Below, piece by piece: positions 9,680-17,252 of a stretch of 64,000 bases of DNA; the first letter of the stretch is position 1; every line of letters starts with the position of its first letter. The notes beneath the pieces are model-generated. The model did not search any database. It was not told the DNA's origin and saw nothing but the letters and a program-made list of their open reading frames with translations. Source of the DNA: Metaruminococcus_A sp050943475. Its GTDB lineage: Bacteria; Bacillota; Clostridia; Oscillospirales; Ruminococcaceae. A program made the position numbers and the translations under genes. The stretch is taken from the NCBI GenBank assembly GCA_050943475.1, contig JBMNPF010000004.1:124001-188000 (forward strand), in the 5' to 3' direction.

Positions 9680-9737
9680 GAAATAAGTTTAAGCTCTTTT
9701 CGTTCTTCAAGCGAAGCGAACCATTACACCAAAAACA

Positions 9738-9753
9738 CGCGGCTTACGCCGCG
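9738..9753 (+). other. Small hairpin in the nadB leader
   Basis: CGCGGC-TTAC-GCCGCG is a perfect six-pair hairpin 24 bp before the nadB start. It has no T tract, so it is not a terminator. It may be an operator or an mRNA structure. Confidence 0.4.
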
Positions 9754-9777
9754 CAAAAAATTCTGAGGGTGAACACT

Positions 9778-11235
9778 GTGTATCAAAACTATGACGTGAT
9801 TGTTGTTGGAACCGGCGTTGCAGGCCTTTACTGCGCGCTCAATCTAAAACCGGACGCAAAGGTGCTGCTGCTGTGCAAGCGCCAGCTTACCTTAAGCAAC
9901 TCCTCTCTGGCACAGGGCGGCGTTGCTGCGGTGATAGACGAAACCGACGACAGCATCGCATCCCATCTCAACGATTCTCTCATCGCCGGAGGATTTAAAA
10001 ACAACCCCGATTCGCTCAAACTGCTTGTCACCAAAGGCCCGGAGGAGGTCCGCAACCTCTTAAACTACGACGTGGACTTTGACCGCGATGAAGCGGGCAA
10101 AATTCACCTCACGCTGGAGGGCGGGCATTCCAAGCCGCGTATCCTGCACCACAAGGACTGCACCGGGCGCGAAATTGTGGAGAAACTGCTTGCCGCTGTG
10201 CAGAAGCTGCCGAATGTCACCATAATGGAAAACGCCATGGTATGCGACTTAAAGCAGACCACCCACGGCTTTTCACTGGATGTGCTCAACGTAAAGGAGA
10301 ACCGGCATGAATATTTTGCCTCCCACTACTGCCTTCTGGCAACCGGTGGGATCGGGCGGGTGTATAAGTACACCACAAACTCCAAAATTGCCACCGGTGA
10401 CGGCATTACGCTCGCGTATCGGCTCGGCGCCAAAATCAAGAACCTGCATCTGGTGCAGTTCCATCCTACCGCGTTTGCAAACGCCCACACCCGCGAGTGC
10501 TTCCTCATCTCGGAATCGGTCCGCGGCGAAGGCGCCTACCTGCTCAACTGCCACAAGGAGCGGTTCATGCACCGGTATGACGAGCGCCTTGAGCTCGCCC
10601 CGCGCGACGTGGTCTCCCACGCCATCATCGAGGAAGAAAAGCGCACCGGCAGCGGGGACTTTTACCTGGATATTACCTACAAACCTGCGGATTTCATTCG
10701 GAACCGTTTTCCCATGATCTACAAAAACCTTATGGATCAGGGCTACGATATGACCAAAGACCTCATCCCCGTCTACCCCTGCCAGCATTATCTGATGGGC
10801 GGCATCGACGTGGATTTGAACAGCGAAACCACCATTGACGGCCTTTATGCCGCCGGGGAATGTTCCCATACCGGCGTGCACGGCAACAACCGCCTCGCGA
10901 GCAACTCACTGCTGGAGGCGCTGGTCTTCTCCAAACAGGCGGCACTGGATATGAACAAACGCCTTTCCGGCGATCTGCCGGAGGTTGTGCCTTACGACTT
11001 TGCGCCGGATGAGAGTACCACCGAAATCCCGGCAGGGATCCGTACCGAGGTGCGCAGCATTATGCAGCGGGCGCATTTTGTGGTGCCGAACCCGGCAGAA
11101 GCCCTGCACGGCTTTGAGCGGCTGCGGGAGCTCAAACATTTCCTGGACGACGGCGGTTTTAAGGTCACGCCGGACTTCATTGAAGCCCGTTCCCTGACCA
11201 CAGTCGGCTACCTGATGCTCAAAGAAGTCATTTAA
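9778..11235 (+). CDS. nadB: L-aspartate oxidase
   Basis: Flavoprotein that oxidises L-aspartate to iminoaspartate, the first step of NAD synthesis from aspartate; in anaerobes fumarate can serve as acceptor. FAD-binding GTGVAGLYCALNL, SLAQGGVAA and GECSHTGVHGNNRLASNSLL are clear. At 485 aa it is shorter than the roughly 530-540 aa E. coli enzyme, ending soon after the capping and helical regions. The GTG at 9778 follows TGAGGG by eight bases; a GTG at 9769 has no usable ribosome site. nadC follows 13 bp on. nadA is not in this window, so quinolinate synthase must be encoded elsewhere. Confidence 0.93.
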   Translation: MYQNYDVIVVGTGVAGLYCALNLKPDAKVLLLCKRQLTLSNSSLAQGGVAAVIDETDDSIASHLNDSLIAGGFKNNPDSLKLLVTKGPEEVRNLLNYDVDFDRDEAGKIHLTLEGGHSKPRILHHKDCTGREIVEKLLAAVQKLPNVTIMENAMVCDLKQTTHGFSLDVLNVKENRHEYFASHYCLLATGGIGRVYKYTTNSKIATGDGITLAYRLGAKIKNLHLVQFHPTAFANAHTRECFLISESVRGEGAYLLNCHKERFMHRYDERLELAPRDVVSHAIIEEEKRTGSGDFYLDITYKPADFIRNRFPMIYKNLMDQGYDMTKDLIPVYPCQHYLMGGIDVDLNSETTIDGLYAAGECSHTGVHGNNRLASNSLLEALVFSKQAALDMNKRLSGDLPEVVPYDFAPDESTTEIPAGIRTEVRSIMQRAHFVVPNPAEALHGFERLRELKHFLDDGGFKVTPDFIEARSLTTVGYLMLKEVI

Positions 11236-11248
11236 CGGAGGGGTTTTC

Positions 11249-12094
11249 GTGAAATTACCGCAGTTTTATATTGACGATTTAATCAAACGCGCCATTTCGG
11301 AGGATATCAATTACATAGATGTCACCACCGACTATCTTGTGCCGGCGGACAGCATTTCCACTGCGCGGCTCATCTCCAAGGATGAGGGGGTTGTCGCCGG
11401 GATCGAAATCGGCATGCGGGTTTTCGAGCTGCTGGACGACAGCGTTGCATACAGCATTTACAAGCCGGACGGCTCCGCCGTCTCCAAAGGTGACGTCATT
11501 GCGGAAATCAAAGGGAGTACCGCCACCCTGCTCAAGGGAGAGCGCACCGCTTTGAACCTGATGCAGCACATGTCCGGCATTGCAACCGCAACCAACCGGT
11601 GTGTCAGGCTCATTGAGGGAACCCGCGCCACCATTGCAGAAACCCGCAAAACCCTGCCGGGCCTGCGCCCGCTCCAAAAATATGCCGTCGTGGTCGGCGG
11701 AGGCGTTAATCATCGCTACAACCTGAGCGACGCCGCCATGCTCAAGGATAACCACATCGACGCTTACGGCTCGCTCACCAAAGCGGTCGAAGCGCTTCGC
11801 TCCAAGGTTGGCCACATGGTCAAAATTGAGGTGGAAACCCGCAGCCTGGAAGAGTTGGAAGAGGCACTCGCTGTTGGGGCAGACGTCATCATGCTCGACA
11901 ATATGGACTGCCCGACCATGAAAAAGGCGGTTGAAATCACCGGCGGACGCGCCAAATTGGAGGCGTCCGGCAATATTACCCACGACAACATCCGTGAAGT
12001 CGCTGAAACCGGGGTGGACATCATCTCGCTCGGCGCGCTGACCCATTCGGTCACATGTTTTGACATCTCCATGCGGATTCAAAGCGAAGTGTAA
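11249..12094 (+). CDS. nadC: Nicotinate-nucleotide diphosphorylase (carboxylating), quinolinate phosphoribosyltransferase
   Basis: Converts quinolinate and PRPP to nicotinate mononucleotide, CO2 and diphosphate. The 281 aa protein is full length. The family signature ETRKTLPGLRPLQKYAV is followed by GGGVNHRYNLSDAAMLKDNH, which carries PRPP and quinolinate-binding basic residues. AACGGAGGGG precedes the start. It forms an operon with nadB and ends before a terminator. Confidence 0.96.
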   Translation: MKLPQFYIDDLIKRAISEDINYIDVTTDYLVPADSISTARLISKDEGVVAGIEIGMRVFELLDDSVAYSIYKPDGSAVSKGDVIAEIKGSTATLLKGERTALNLMQHMSGIATATNRCVRLIEGTRATIAETRKTLPGLRPLQKYAVVVGGGVNHRYNLSDAAMLKDNHIDAYGSLTKAVEALRSKVGHMVKIEVETRSLEELEEALAVGADVIMLDNMDCPTMKKAVEITGGRAKLEASGNITHDNIREVAETGVDIISLGALTHSVTCFDISMRIQSEV

Positions 12095-12162
12095 CGAATT
12101 TGCAGACCTTTGCCCGGACAGCCAAGCTGCAAGAAATCCGGGCTTTACAGCACTTAGGCCCC

Positions 12163-12200
12163 ATCACCGGCGGAAAACACCTTTTTCCGGTGATTTTTTG
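12163..12200 (+). terminator. Terminator after nadBC
   Basis: ATCACCGG (12163-12170) pairs with CCGGTGAT (12187-12194), followed by TTTTTT and G. Confidence 0.8.
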
Positions 12201-12237
12201 AAACAAGCCGGAGTAAAAACAACAAGGAGGTGTAAAC

Positions 12238-12516
12238 ATGACACTCAAAGAATTCAAAGCCAAAAGCAGGCAGGAGAAAACGCAGGGCTACCATTACAAC
12301 CTTATTGGAACGATTATTGCTTGCATTGCCCTTGTTCTTGTCGTCGTCACCCTTTTGGTAGACAGCAATACCCAAACGTTTCTCTATTTGTACCCGCTCC
12401 AGATTGTAATTTACGGCATCGGCGCGTGCCTGGCCATTATTGGAATGGTTTTGGGGCTCATTGGCGACTCCAAAATCAAAAAAGATTACAGAGAATTTCA
12501 AAACTCCCAGCAGTAA
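12238..12516 (+). CDS. Small two-helix membrane protein of unknown function
   Basis: A 92 aa protein with a strong AAGGAGGTGT ribosome site 5-6 bases before the ATG, which supports real translation. A basic N-terminus (residues 1-20) precedes two membrane helices at about 22-42 and 52-75, joined by a short loop; the C-terminus is charged (KIKKDYREF). The sequence shows no domain I recognise. It stands alone between two terminators, convergent with the TPR gene. Confidence 0.75.
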   Translation: MTLKEFKAKSRQEKTQGYHYNLIGTIIACIALVLVVVTLLVDSNTQTFLYLYPLQIVIYGIGACLAIIGMVLGLIGDSKIKKDYREFQNSQQ

Positions 12517-12550
12517 TTGCCGCTTCCGGCTTGTTTCAACCGCAAAAAAT

Positions 12551-12585
12551 AAAGTGCTGACCGAATCGGTCAGCACTTTATTTTT
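12551..12585. terminator. Bidirectional terminator between convergent genes
   Basis: AAAGTGCTGACCG pairs perfectly with CGGTCAGCACTTT (13 bp, loop AAT), with ATTTTT on the plus side and AAATAAA upstream. The stop codon of the minus-strand TPR gene lies inside the right arm. Confidence 0.85.
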
Positions 12586-13448
12586 GGTTTGCTTTGCACC
12601 GGTTCGGCAGCATCGGCCGACGTGTTCAAATTGGACGCTGCATCAAAATGAGCCTGTATCTGCGTAAGAGCCTGTTCCGGCTCCTGGTACCCTCCGTTTA
12701 CCGCAATGCGGTAGTGCTCCAGCGCCTCCTGCTGTTTTCCAAGCGCTGCAAGGCTGAGCGCGTAATTCATGTGCATCACCGGCTGATCCGGGAGTTCGGC
12801 GACAGCGCGCGCAGAAAGGGAACACGCTTTTTCATAGTCTCCGCTTCGATAAGCGTAATCCGCCATTTTATTATAGGCAAACCCGTTTCTTGGGTTGTAC
12901 GCCAATGCATTCTGACAACAGGCAAGGGCCTCATCTGGGCGGTTGAGCGCAAAGTATACCGTTGCCAGGTTGGACCACGCCTGATCAAACGAGGAGTCCG
13001 AATCCACCGCTTTTTGAAAATACTCCAGCGCCTTTCCAAGCCGCTGCTCATCCAGAGAAGAACGGCCTATGTAAAACTGAATGCGCGCCTTTGCAGCCGG
13101 GAGCTTGGCCGCTTTTTCCGCTTTGGTTAAATAATGGTTGGCGTTGGAAAATTGGTCGGTTGCCCATGCGCAGTAGCCTCTGTAAAACAAACGCTTCGCC
13201 CGCGGTTCTTCGTCAAAATAATAACCGGACGCCTGCTGAAACCCCTGCCTGACCCGGTCTTTTGCCGCACGATCCACCGAACTGTAAAAGGTGCTTACCA
13301 GCCCAACGGCGCCGGCGGAAAACGGAAGCAGGGCCTTGAGAAAAATTGAGGGATCGCCCCGCTCAAAATATCCCGCTACGGCTATACCCACGCTCAGTAA
13401 CAGGATGACGGAAAACAGGATCCGGCGGAATAACAGACGCTTGTCCAT
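12570..13448 (-). CDS. Membrane-anchored tetratricopeptide repeat protein
   Basis: The 292 aa protein has two hydrophobic helices near the N-terminus (about 9-27 and 35-54). A run of TPR-like helical pairs follows from about residue 80 to 265, with typical patterns such as GKALEYFQKAV, AWSNLATVYFALNRPDEAL and YNKMADYAYRSGDYEKA. TPR arrays bind other proteins, so this is probably a scaffold on the membrane. No partner is evident from the neighbours. The C-terminal tail is short and Ser/Ala-rich. Confidence 0.8.
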   Translation of the reverse strand: MDKRLLFRRILFSVILLLSVGIAVAGYFERGDPSIFLKALLPFSAGAVGLVSTFYSSVDRAAKDRVRQGFQQASGYYFDEEPRAKRLFYRGYCAWATDQFSNANHYLTKAEKAAKLPAAKARIQFYIGRSSLDEQRLGKALEYFQKAVDSDSSFDQAWSNLATVYFALNRPDEALACCQNALAYNPRNGFAYNKMADYAYRSGDYEKACSLSARAVAELPDQPVMHMNYALSLAALGKQQEALEHYRIAVNGGYQEPEQALTQIQAHFDAASNLNTSADAAEPVQSKPKIKC

Positions 13449-13573
13449 TTTATCATGCTCCTTTGCCGCTTTCTTCTATGAATCTCATTGTAACAAAAGT
13501 ACGCCGTAGACGCAACCCATCGGCCATGCGGGCAAATGGTCAGCCGGTGTTTCTTCTTTTTCCAGCCGCAAAT

Positions 13574-13604
13574 AAAAAGCCCTCTCTTTACCGGAGGGCT
13601 TTTT
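13574..13604 (-). terminator. Terminator after the small-protein cluster
   Basis: AAAAAGCCCTC (13574-13584) pairs with GAGGGCTTTTT (13594-13604). The stop codon of the last cluster gene overlaps the right arm. The symmetric A and T tracts could work both ways. Confidence 0.75.
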
Positions 13605-14070
13605 AAATGAGCATATAAAAAACCGCCATAATCAGGGTGGTATCCGCACCTTCGTTGATAAGCAGCAGCAAAAGGCCAACGAGGATGAGCTGGTCGCTTT
13701 CCAACCCCAGTCGGCTGATGATACCCTCCAACGCGCCGGAGGTAAACGGCAGCTCCAACCCTCCGCTCTGCCCCTGCGGCGCTGGAGGATGCTGCACCGG
13801 GTGCTGATTTTGCGGCGAATGGGCCTGCCCGCCGGAATTCGGCCGTTGTGGCGCCTGCTGCGGATGCTGCGTTCCCTGTCCTGAATGCTGCCCGCCGCGG
13901 CCACTGTTTGACCGGCTTTGTGTTCCCTGTGCAGGGCGGTTCCCGCCGGAGTTGGCGCCGCCGCTGCGGTGCAGCCGTTCATTGGCCCGCCGCTGCATCT
14001 CCATTACACGGCGGATGGCATCCTGCTGCATGGAGCGCATCTCCGAATAGGTGTATCCTTGTTCCGGCAC
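13603..14070 (-). CDS. Small protein with Gln/Gly/Pro-rich linker and hydrophobic C-terminus, unknown function
   Basis: The 155 aa protein has a short helical N-terminus (1-35, TYSEMRSMQQDAIRRVMEMQ). A roughly 65-residue low-complexity stretch rich in Gly, Gln, Ser, Pro and His follows. The C-terminal 50 residues are conserved-looking, with LGLESDQLILVGLLLLLINE and a second hydrophobic stretch. The start is GTG at 14070, two bases after the stop of the preceding gene. The composition suggests a flexible tether between a helical head and a membrane-seeking tail. I do not recognise the family. Confidence 0.7.
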   Translation of the reverse strand: MPEQGYTYSEMRSMQQDAIRRVMEMQRRANERLHRSGGANSGGNRPAQGTQSRSNSGRGGQHSGQGTQHPQQAPQRPNSGGQAHSPQNQHPVQHPPAPQGQSGGLELPFTSGALEGIISRLGLESDQLILVGLLLLLINEGADTTLIMAVFYMLI

Positions 14071-14072
14071 CG

Positions 14073-14576
14073 TTAATCACCACCAAACAAATTGCCAAGA
14101 ATCCCGCTCTCCTTCAGCGCCGGCAGCATAGAAACCAGCTGCATCAGCCGCAGAGCTTCATCTGCACGGTGCTGGCGCTCCGGCTTGAGATGCGGCTTAA
14201 TGGCGCGCACAAGCGCGGTGTTTTTGTCGTCTTTTTTCATGGACTGCATAACCTGCCCCATCTTCATCAGCGCGCCGATGTCCAACCCGCCGAGGTCGAA
14301 GCCGCCGGACTGCGGCTCCTCCTGCTTCGGCTGATTCTGGGTGCTTTGGCCCAACAGTGCGCTGAGCGCGCCTAAGTTCAAACCGCTCAGGTCAAGCCCA
14401 GCCGGCTTCGGTTCCTCTTTGGGAGGCGGGGAGGCACTCTGGCCAAGCAATGAACCAATGGCGCCGAGGTCGAGCTTCTGGTCCTGTCCGCCCAACATCC
14501 CTGCAAGATTTTTCAGGTTATCCTGCCCTTCGCTGCTGCTTAAAACATCCTGCAGTTTCGCCATCAGGTCATCCAT
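14073..14576 (-). CDS. Uncharacterised small protein with internal LGALxxLLGQS repeats
   Basis: A 167 aa, middle gene of a three-gene cluster. The N-terminal half contains imperfect repeats: LDLGAIGSLLGQS, LNLGALSALLGQS and FDLGGLDIGALMKMG, separated by Pro/Gln/Lys linkers. The C-terminal half is helical, with AIKPHLKPERQHRADEALR and a hydrophobic end. No signal peptide or clear membrane segment is seen. It begins four bases after the stop of the upstream gene, so the cluster is probably co-translated. Function unknown. Confidence 0.7.
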   Translation of the reverse strand: MDDLMAKLQDVLSSSEGQDNLKNLAGMLGGQDQKLDLGAIGSLLGQSASPPPKEEPKPAGLDLSGLNLGALSALLGQSTQNQPKQEEPQSGGFDLGGLDIGALMKMGQVMQSMKKDDKNTALVRAIKPHLKPERQHRADEALRLMQLVSMLPALKESGILGNLFGGD

Positions 14577-14580
14577 GCCC

Positions 14581-14823
14581 TCACCCCTTCATCAGTTTTT
14601 TTATAAGCTCCTGTGCGTCGGGAGAGCGCATCAGTTTTTCAGCCATTTCCTGGTTGCTGAGCGCTTTTTTTAGTGTATCGTTATTGGTGGAAGCCTTTTT
14701 CAGCAATTCCTCACCTTTACCGCTTTCCAATGTTTTGCGCAGGGTCTCTGGGTCGGTCCCTAGCTTTTTGCCTGCCATTTTAAGCAGCATGCCAAGCTGC
14801 GCTTCTGAAAGTTCCTTTGCCAT
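14581..14823 (-). CDS. Small helical protein, first gene of the cluster
   Basis: An 80 aa, predicted all-helical, Lys-rich protein (KLGTDPETLRKTLESGKGEE, LSNQEMAEKLMRSPDAQELI). The ATG at 14823 has GAGGG eight bases upstream and is preferred to one at 14838. It leads a tight set of three small genes with gaps of 2-4 bp. No function is assigned. Confidence 0.65.
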   Translation of the reverse strand: MAKELSEAQLGMLLKMAGKKLGTDPETLRKTLESGKGEELLKKASTNNDTLKKALSNQEMAEKLMRSPDAQELIKKLMKG

Positions 14824-14909
14824 TGGGGCATCCCTCATTTCATAAAGCTATTCCCTATATTCTATTTCTATGATACAATAAATGTGAATAGTACCGGGGA
14901 GGTTTTTGC

Positions 14910-15395
14910 ATGAGGATTGTCGTATTGTCGGACACCCACCGCGATTTTACCGCTGCACATGAAATTGTAAAGCGGCACCTGCACCAAGCGGATGCGTTTA
15001 TCCATTTGGGCGACGGGGAGGACGAATGGGATGACATCCGCAGCCTTTATCCCGGCCACGCATTCTACTACGCCCGCGGCAACTGCGACTTTCATTCTGG
15101 CGCCAAACCCTTTGGCGTGTTAAGCTGCGAGAACGGCCATAAAATCTTTTTCACCCACGGGCACCTGTACCACGTCAAAGCCTCGCTGGACGGCCTTGAG
15201 CGCGCCGCGCGGGACAACGGCTGCGACATTGCCCTGTTCGGCCACACCCATATGGCAGACAATTTTTATGACGACGGGCTTTATGTCATGAACCCCGGAA
15301 GCCCTTCCCAGCCACGCGGATCAGAACCGGGCTACGGGATTGTGGATATCACCACAGCTGGTGTTGTCTGCAACAATGTTGTCTGGCATCGCTGA
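14910..15395 (+). CDS. YfcE/MJ0936-type metallophosphoesterase
   Basis: The 161 aa protein carries the full set of calcineurin-like metal motifs: SDTHRD, HLGDGEDEWDD, ARGNCDF, FTHGHLYHV and GHTH. The family hydrolyses phosphodiesters in vitro; the cellular substrate is not known. GGGGAGG lies seven bases before the ATG. It is divergent from the small-protein cluster across 86 bp. Confidence 0.9.
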   Translation: MRIVVLSDTHRDFTAAHEIVKRHLHQADAFIHLGDGEDEWDDIRSLYPGHAFYYARGNCDFHSGAKPFGVLSCENGHKIFFTHGHLYHVKASLDGLERAARDNGCDIALFGHTHMADNFYDDGLYVMNPGSPSQPRGSEPGYGIVDITTAGVVCNNVVWHR

Positions 15396-15500
15396 ACCGC
15401 TGCTCAATCGTCAGGAACAAGGTTGTTGTCCTTGGCGCTCATCCGAATCTTTTTCAAAGGCCGGACAAATCTCCAAAGCGGCTTTGGAAAGGCCGTTGCC

Positions 15501-15677
15501 ATGCAGTTCTTCCAGCATTATCCTTATGCGCCAAAACAGGACCCCATGCATTGGAGACATGCTGGAGCACCAACTTTATTCACTGAAAGCCCCATACCGG
15601 AGCATCCTTATGTGGATGACGGCAGTTATTTCCGGCAGCACGTTCTGACACAGCAGGCGTACACCGACAAATATTAA
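15501..15677 (+). CDS. Possible 58-aa small protein upstream of pyrE
   Basis: A short frame in the 316-bp gap before pyrE, with GGAAAGG about eight bases before its ATG. The peptide is rich in His, Tyr, Pro and Gln and has no helix or signal I recognise. Third-codon GC looks lower than in neighbouring genes. It may be a leader peptide or chance. The rest of the gap holds only a small CCGGC/GCCGG hairpin at 15678-15690. Confidence 0.25.
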   Translation: MQFFQHYPYAPKQDPMHWRHAGAPTLFTESPIPEHPYVDDGSYFRQHVLTQQAYTDKY

Positions 15678-15711
15678 CCGGCGTTCTGCCGGTGCGATAA
15701 GGAGAATGAAT

Positions 15712-16386
15712 ATGGAAGCATACAAACAAGAATTTATTGAGTTTATGGTGCAGAGCGATGTGCTCCGCTTTGGGGATTTTACCCTGAAAAGCGGTCGCAA
15801 ATCCCCGTTTTTCATGAATGCGGGCGGCTATGTCACCGGCACCCAGCTCCGCAAGCTGGGCGAGTACTACGCCAAGGCCATCCATGACAATTTTGGGCTG
15901 GACTTTGACGTCCTCTTTGGGCCTGCCTATAAAGGCATTCCGCTCGCAGTTGCCACCACAATGGCCATCAGCGAGCTGTACGGCAAGGACATTAAATACT
16001 GCTCCAACCGCAAGGAGGCCAAGGATCACGGCGACGCCGGTATCCTGCTCGGCAGCCCCATCAAGGATGGCGACCGGGTTGTCATCATTGAGGACGTCAC
16101 CACCTCCGGCAAATCCATTGAGGAAACCTTCCCCATCATCAAGGCACAGGGGAAAGTTGAAATCAAAGGCCTCATGGTTTCCCTCAACCGGATGGAGCGC
16201 GGCAAGGGTGACAAAGGTGCGCTGGATGAAATCAAGGAGCTGTACGGCTTCCCAACAGCGGCCATCGTCAGCATGGCGGATGTTGTGGAACACCTTTACA
16301 ACCGGGAATGCCAGGGCAAAATCGTCATTGACGACGCCATTAAAACTGCGATTGACGCTTACTACGCGCAATACGGAGTTAAATAA
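15712..16386 (+). CDS. pyrE: Orotate phosphoribosyltransferase
   Basis: Transfers ribose-5-phosphate from PRPP to orotate to give OMP in pyrimidine synthesis. The PRPP loop VVIIEDVTTSGKS and FGPAYKGIPLA are intact; 224 aa, the longer bacterial type. The ATG at 15712 is preferred to that at 15706, because the AAGGAG site ends only one base before 15706 but seven before 15712. It is not in a pyr operon here. Confidence 0.95.
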   Translation: MEAYKQEFIEFMVQSDVLRFGDFTLKSGRKSPFFMNAGGYVTGTQLRKLGEYYAKAIHDNFGLDFDVLFGPAYKGIPLAVATTMAISELYGKDIKYCSNRKEAKDHGDAGILLGSPIKDGDRVVIIEDVTTSGKSIEETFPIIKAQGKVEIKGLMVSLNRMERGKGDKGALDEIKELYGFPTAAIVSMADVVEHLYNRECQGKIVIDDAIKTAIDAYYAQYGVK

Positions 16387-16460
16387 ACCCGCTGCAGCAA
16401 CGCGGTACCGGTTTATCTGCGTCTCGTTGCTCTACACCCTCTCAACTAAGGAGATGCATT

Positions 16461-16895
16461 GTGAAAAGGTGGATTACCACTGCCCTAGCGGTTGTTTTGC
16501 TGTTTGTTTTGTGCTCCTGCCGGAGTACGGAAGAAGAATGGCAAAACAAAATCACGTTTGCCATTCAGAACCAATGTGATACCGTCATTTACGGCCTTCA
16601 CTGCGAATATTCCTTTGACGGAAAACCGTATGGCGGGCAAATGCTCTCCAAGAATCCGGAAATGGACGCCCCGCTTCCGCAGGGAGAAACGCTGAGTCTG
16701 AGCTTTACCGCGCCTGATCTCTCCGGCGTTGCCGACCTTTCTACCGCTCAGTTTGAATTCTATGTGGTGCTGGAAGACCAGAGTGAGATACCGGTCGGTG
16801 AAACTGTTTCGCTTGCTGTTGAGTATGGGCATACATACGCCTATACTTTGGACGGGGGTGAACAAAACGGCTTTACTCTTACTCAGGTGTTTTAG
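16461..16895 (+). CDS. Small lipoprotein of unknown function
   Basis: The 144 aa protein has a GTG start with AAGGAGA six bases upstream. A basic N-terminus and hydrophobic stretch end in the lipobox LCSC (Cys at about residue 20), so it should be lipidated and outside the membrane. The rest looks all-beta and acidic (single-domain immunoglobulin-like is possible). It follows pyrE by 74 bp. Confidence 0.7.
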   Translation: MKRWITTALAVVLLFVLCSCRSTEEEWQNKITFAIQNQCDTVIYGLHCEYSFDGKPYGGQMLSKNPEMDAPLPQGETLSLSFTAPDLSGVADLSTAQFEFYVVLEDQSEIPVGETVSLAVEYGHTYAYTLDGGEQNGFTLTQVF

Positions 16896-16975
16896 CTCGG
16901 TTTCACCTGCGGCTTCAGGCCAGCGCCCAAGATGTGAACTCCCTAAGGATGGAGCAAATTGGGATCTATGTTCGA

Positions 16976-17155
16976 TATAATCTTTGTAGTAAGGCTCGGC
17001 TCTGTCGGTTGTTTATGGTTCCTCCCGCGAAAATGAGGGGGGACAGCCAAGCAAACCTGCCCGGCAATCCGTTTGTCCGGACATGCAGGAAGCAATCCCA
17101 TTGACAGGTTCAAACGCCAATTACAATGGTAAAGCTTTTTCATATCAGGCCCGGT
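16976..17155 (+). other. Intergenic stretch with strong -10 and several hairpins; possible small RNA
   Basis: TATAAT at 16976-16981 is followed by a gene-free stretch with nested inverted repeats: CTGTC...GACAG, ATGG...CCAT, TCCTC...GAGG, CCTGC...GCAGG and CCATTG...CAATGG (about 17098-17129), then GCTTTTTC. The 5' part resembles the start of small SRP RNAs, but the SRP helix 8 core is absent. No -35 is clear. I cannot assign it to a known RNA family. Confidence 0.3.
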
Positions 17156-17208
17156 TGGTTCCCGTTTTTCAATCCAATTTCATCCGTTATGAAACACATA
17201 TGCTGAAA

Positions 17209-17244
17209 AAAGCAGGCTGTCATAAGATGACAGCCTGCTTTTGG
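17209..17244 (-). terminator. Terminator after cysS
   Basis: AAAGCAGGCTGTCA and TGACAGCCTGCTTT form a perfect 14-bp stem around TAAGA. The A and T flanks allow it to act in both directions. Confidence 0.8.
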
Positions 17245-17252
17245 CTTCGAAC

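Noticed and set aside
16985..17130. Small SRP RNA (ffs)
   Set aside because: GGCTCTGTCGGTTG and TTCCTCCCGC resemble the 5' end, but the conserved helix 8 with GTCAGG and GGAA tetraloop is absent and the 3' end does not pair.
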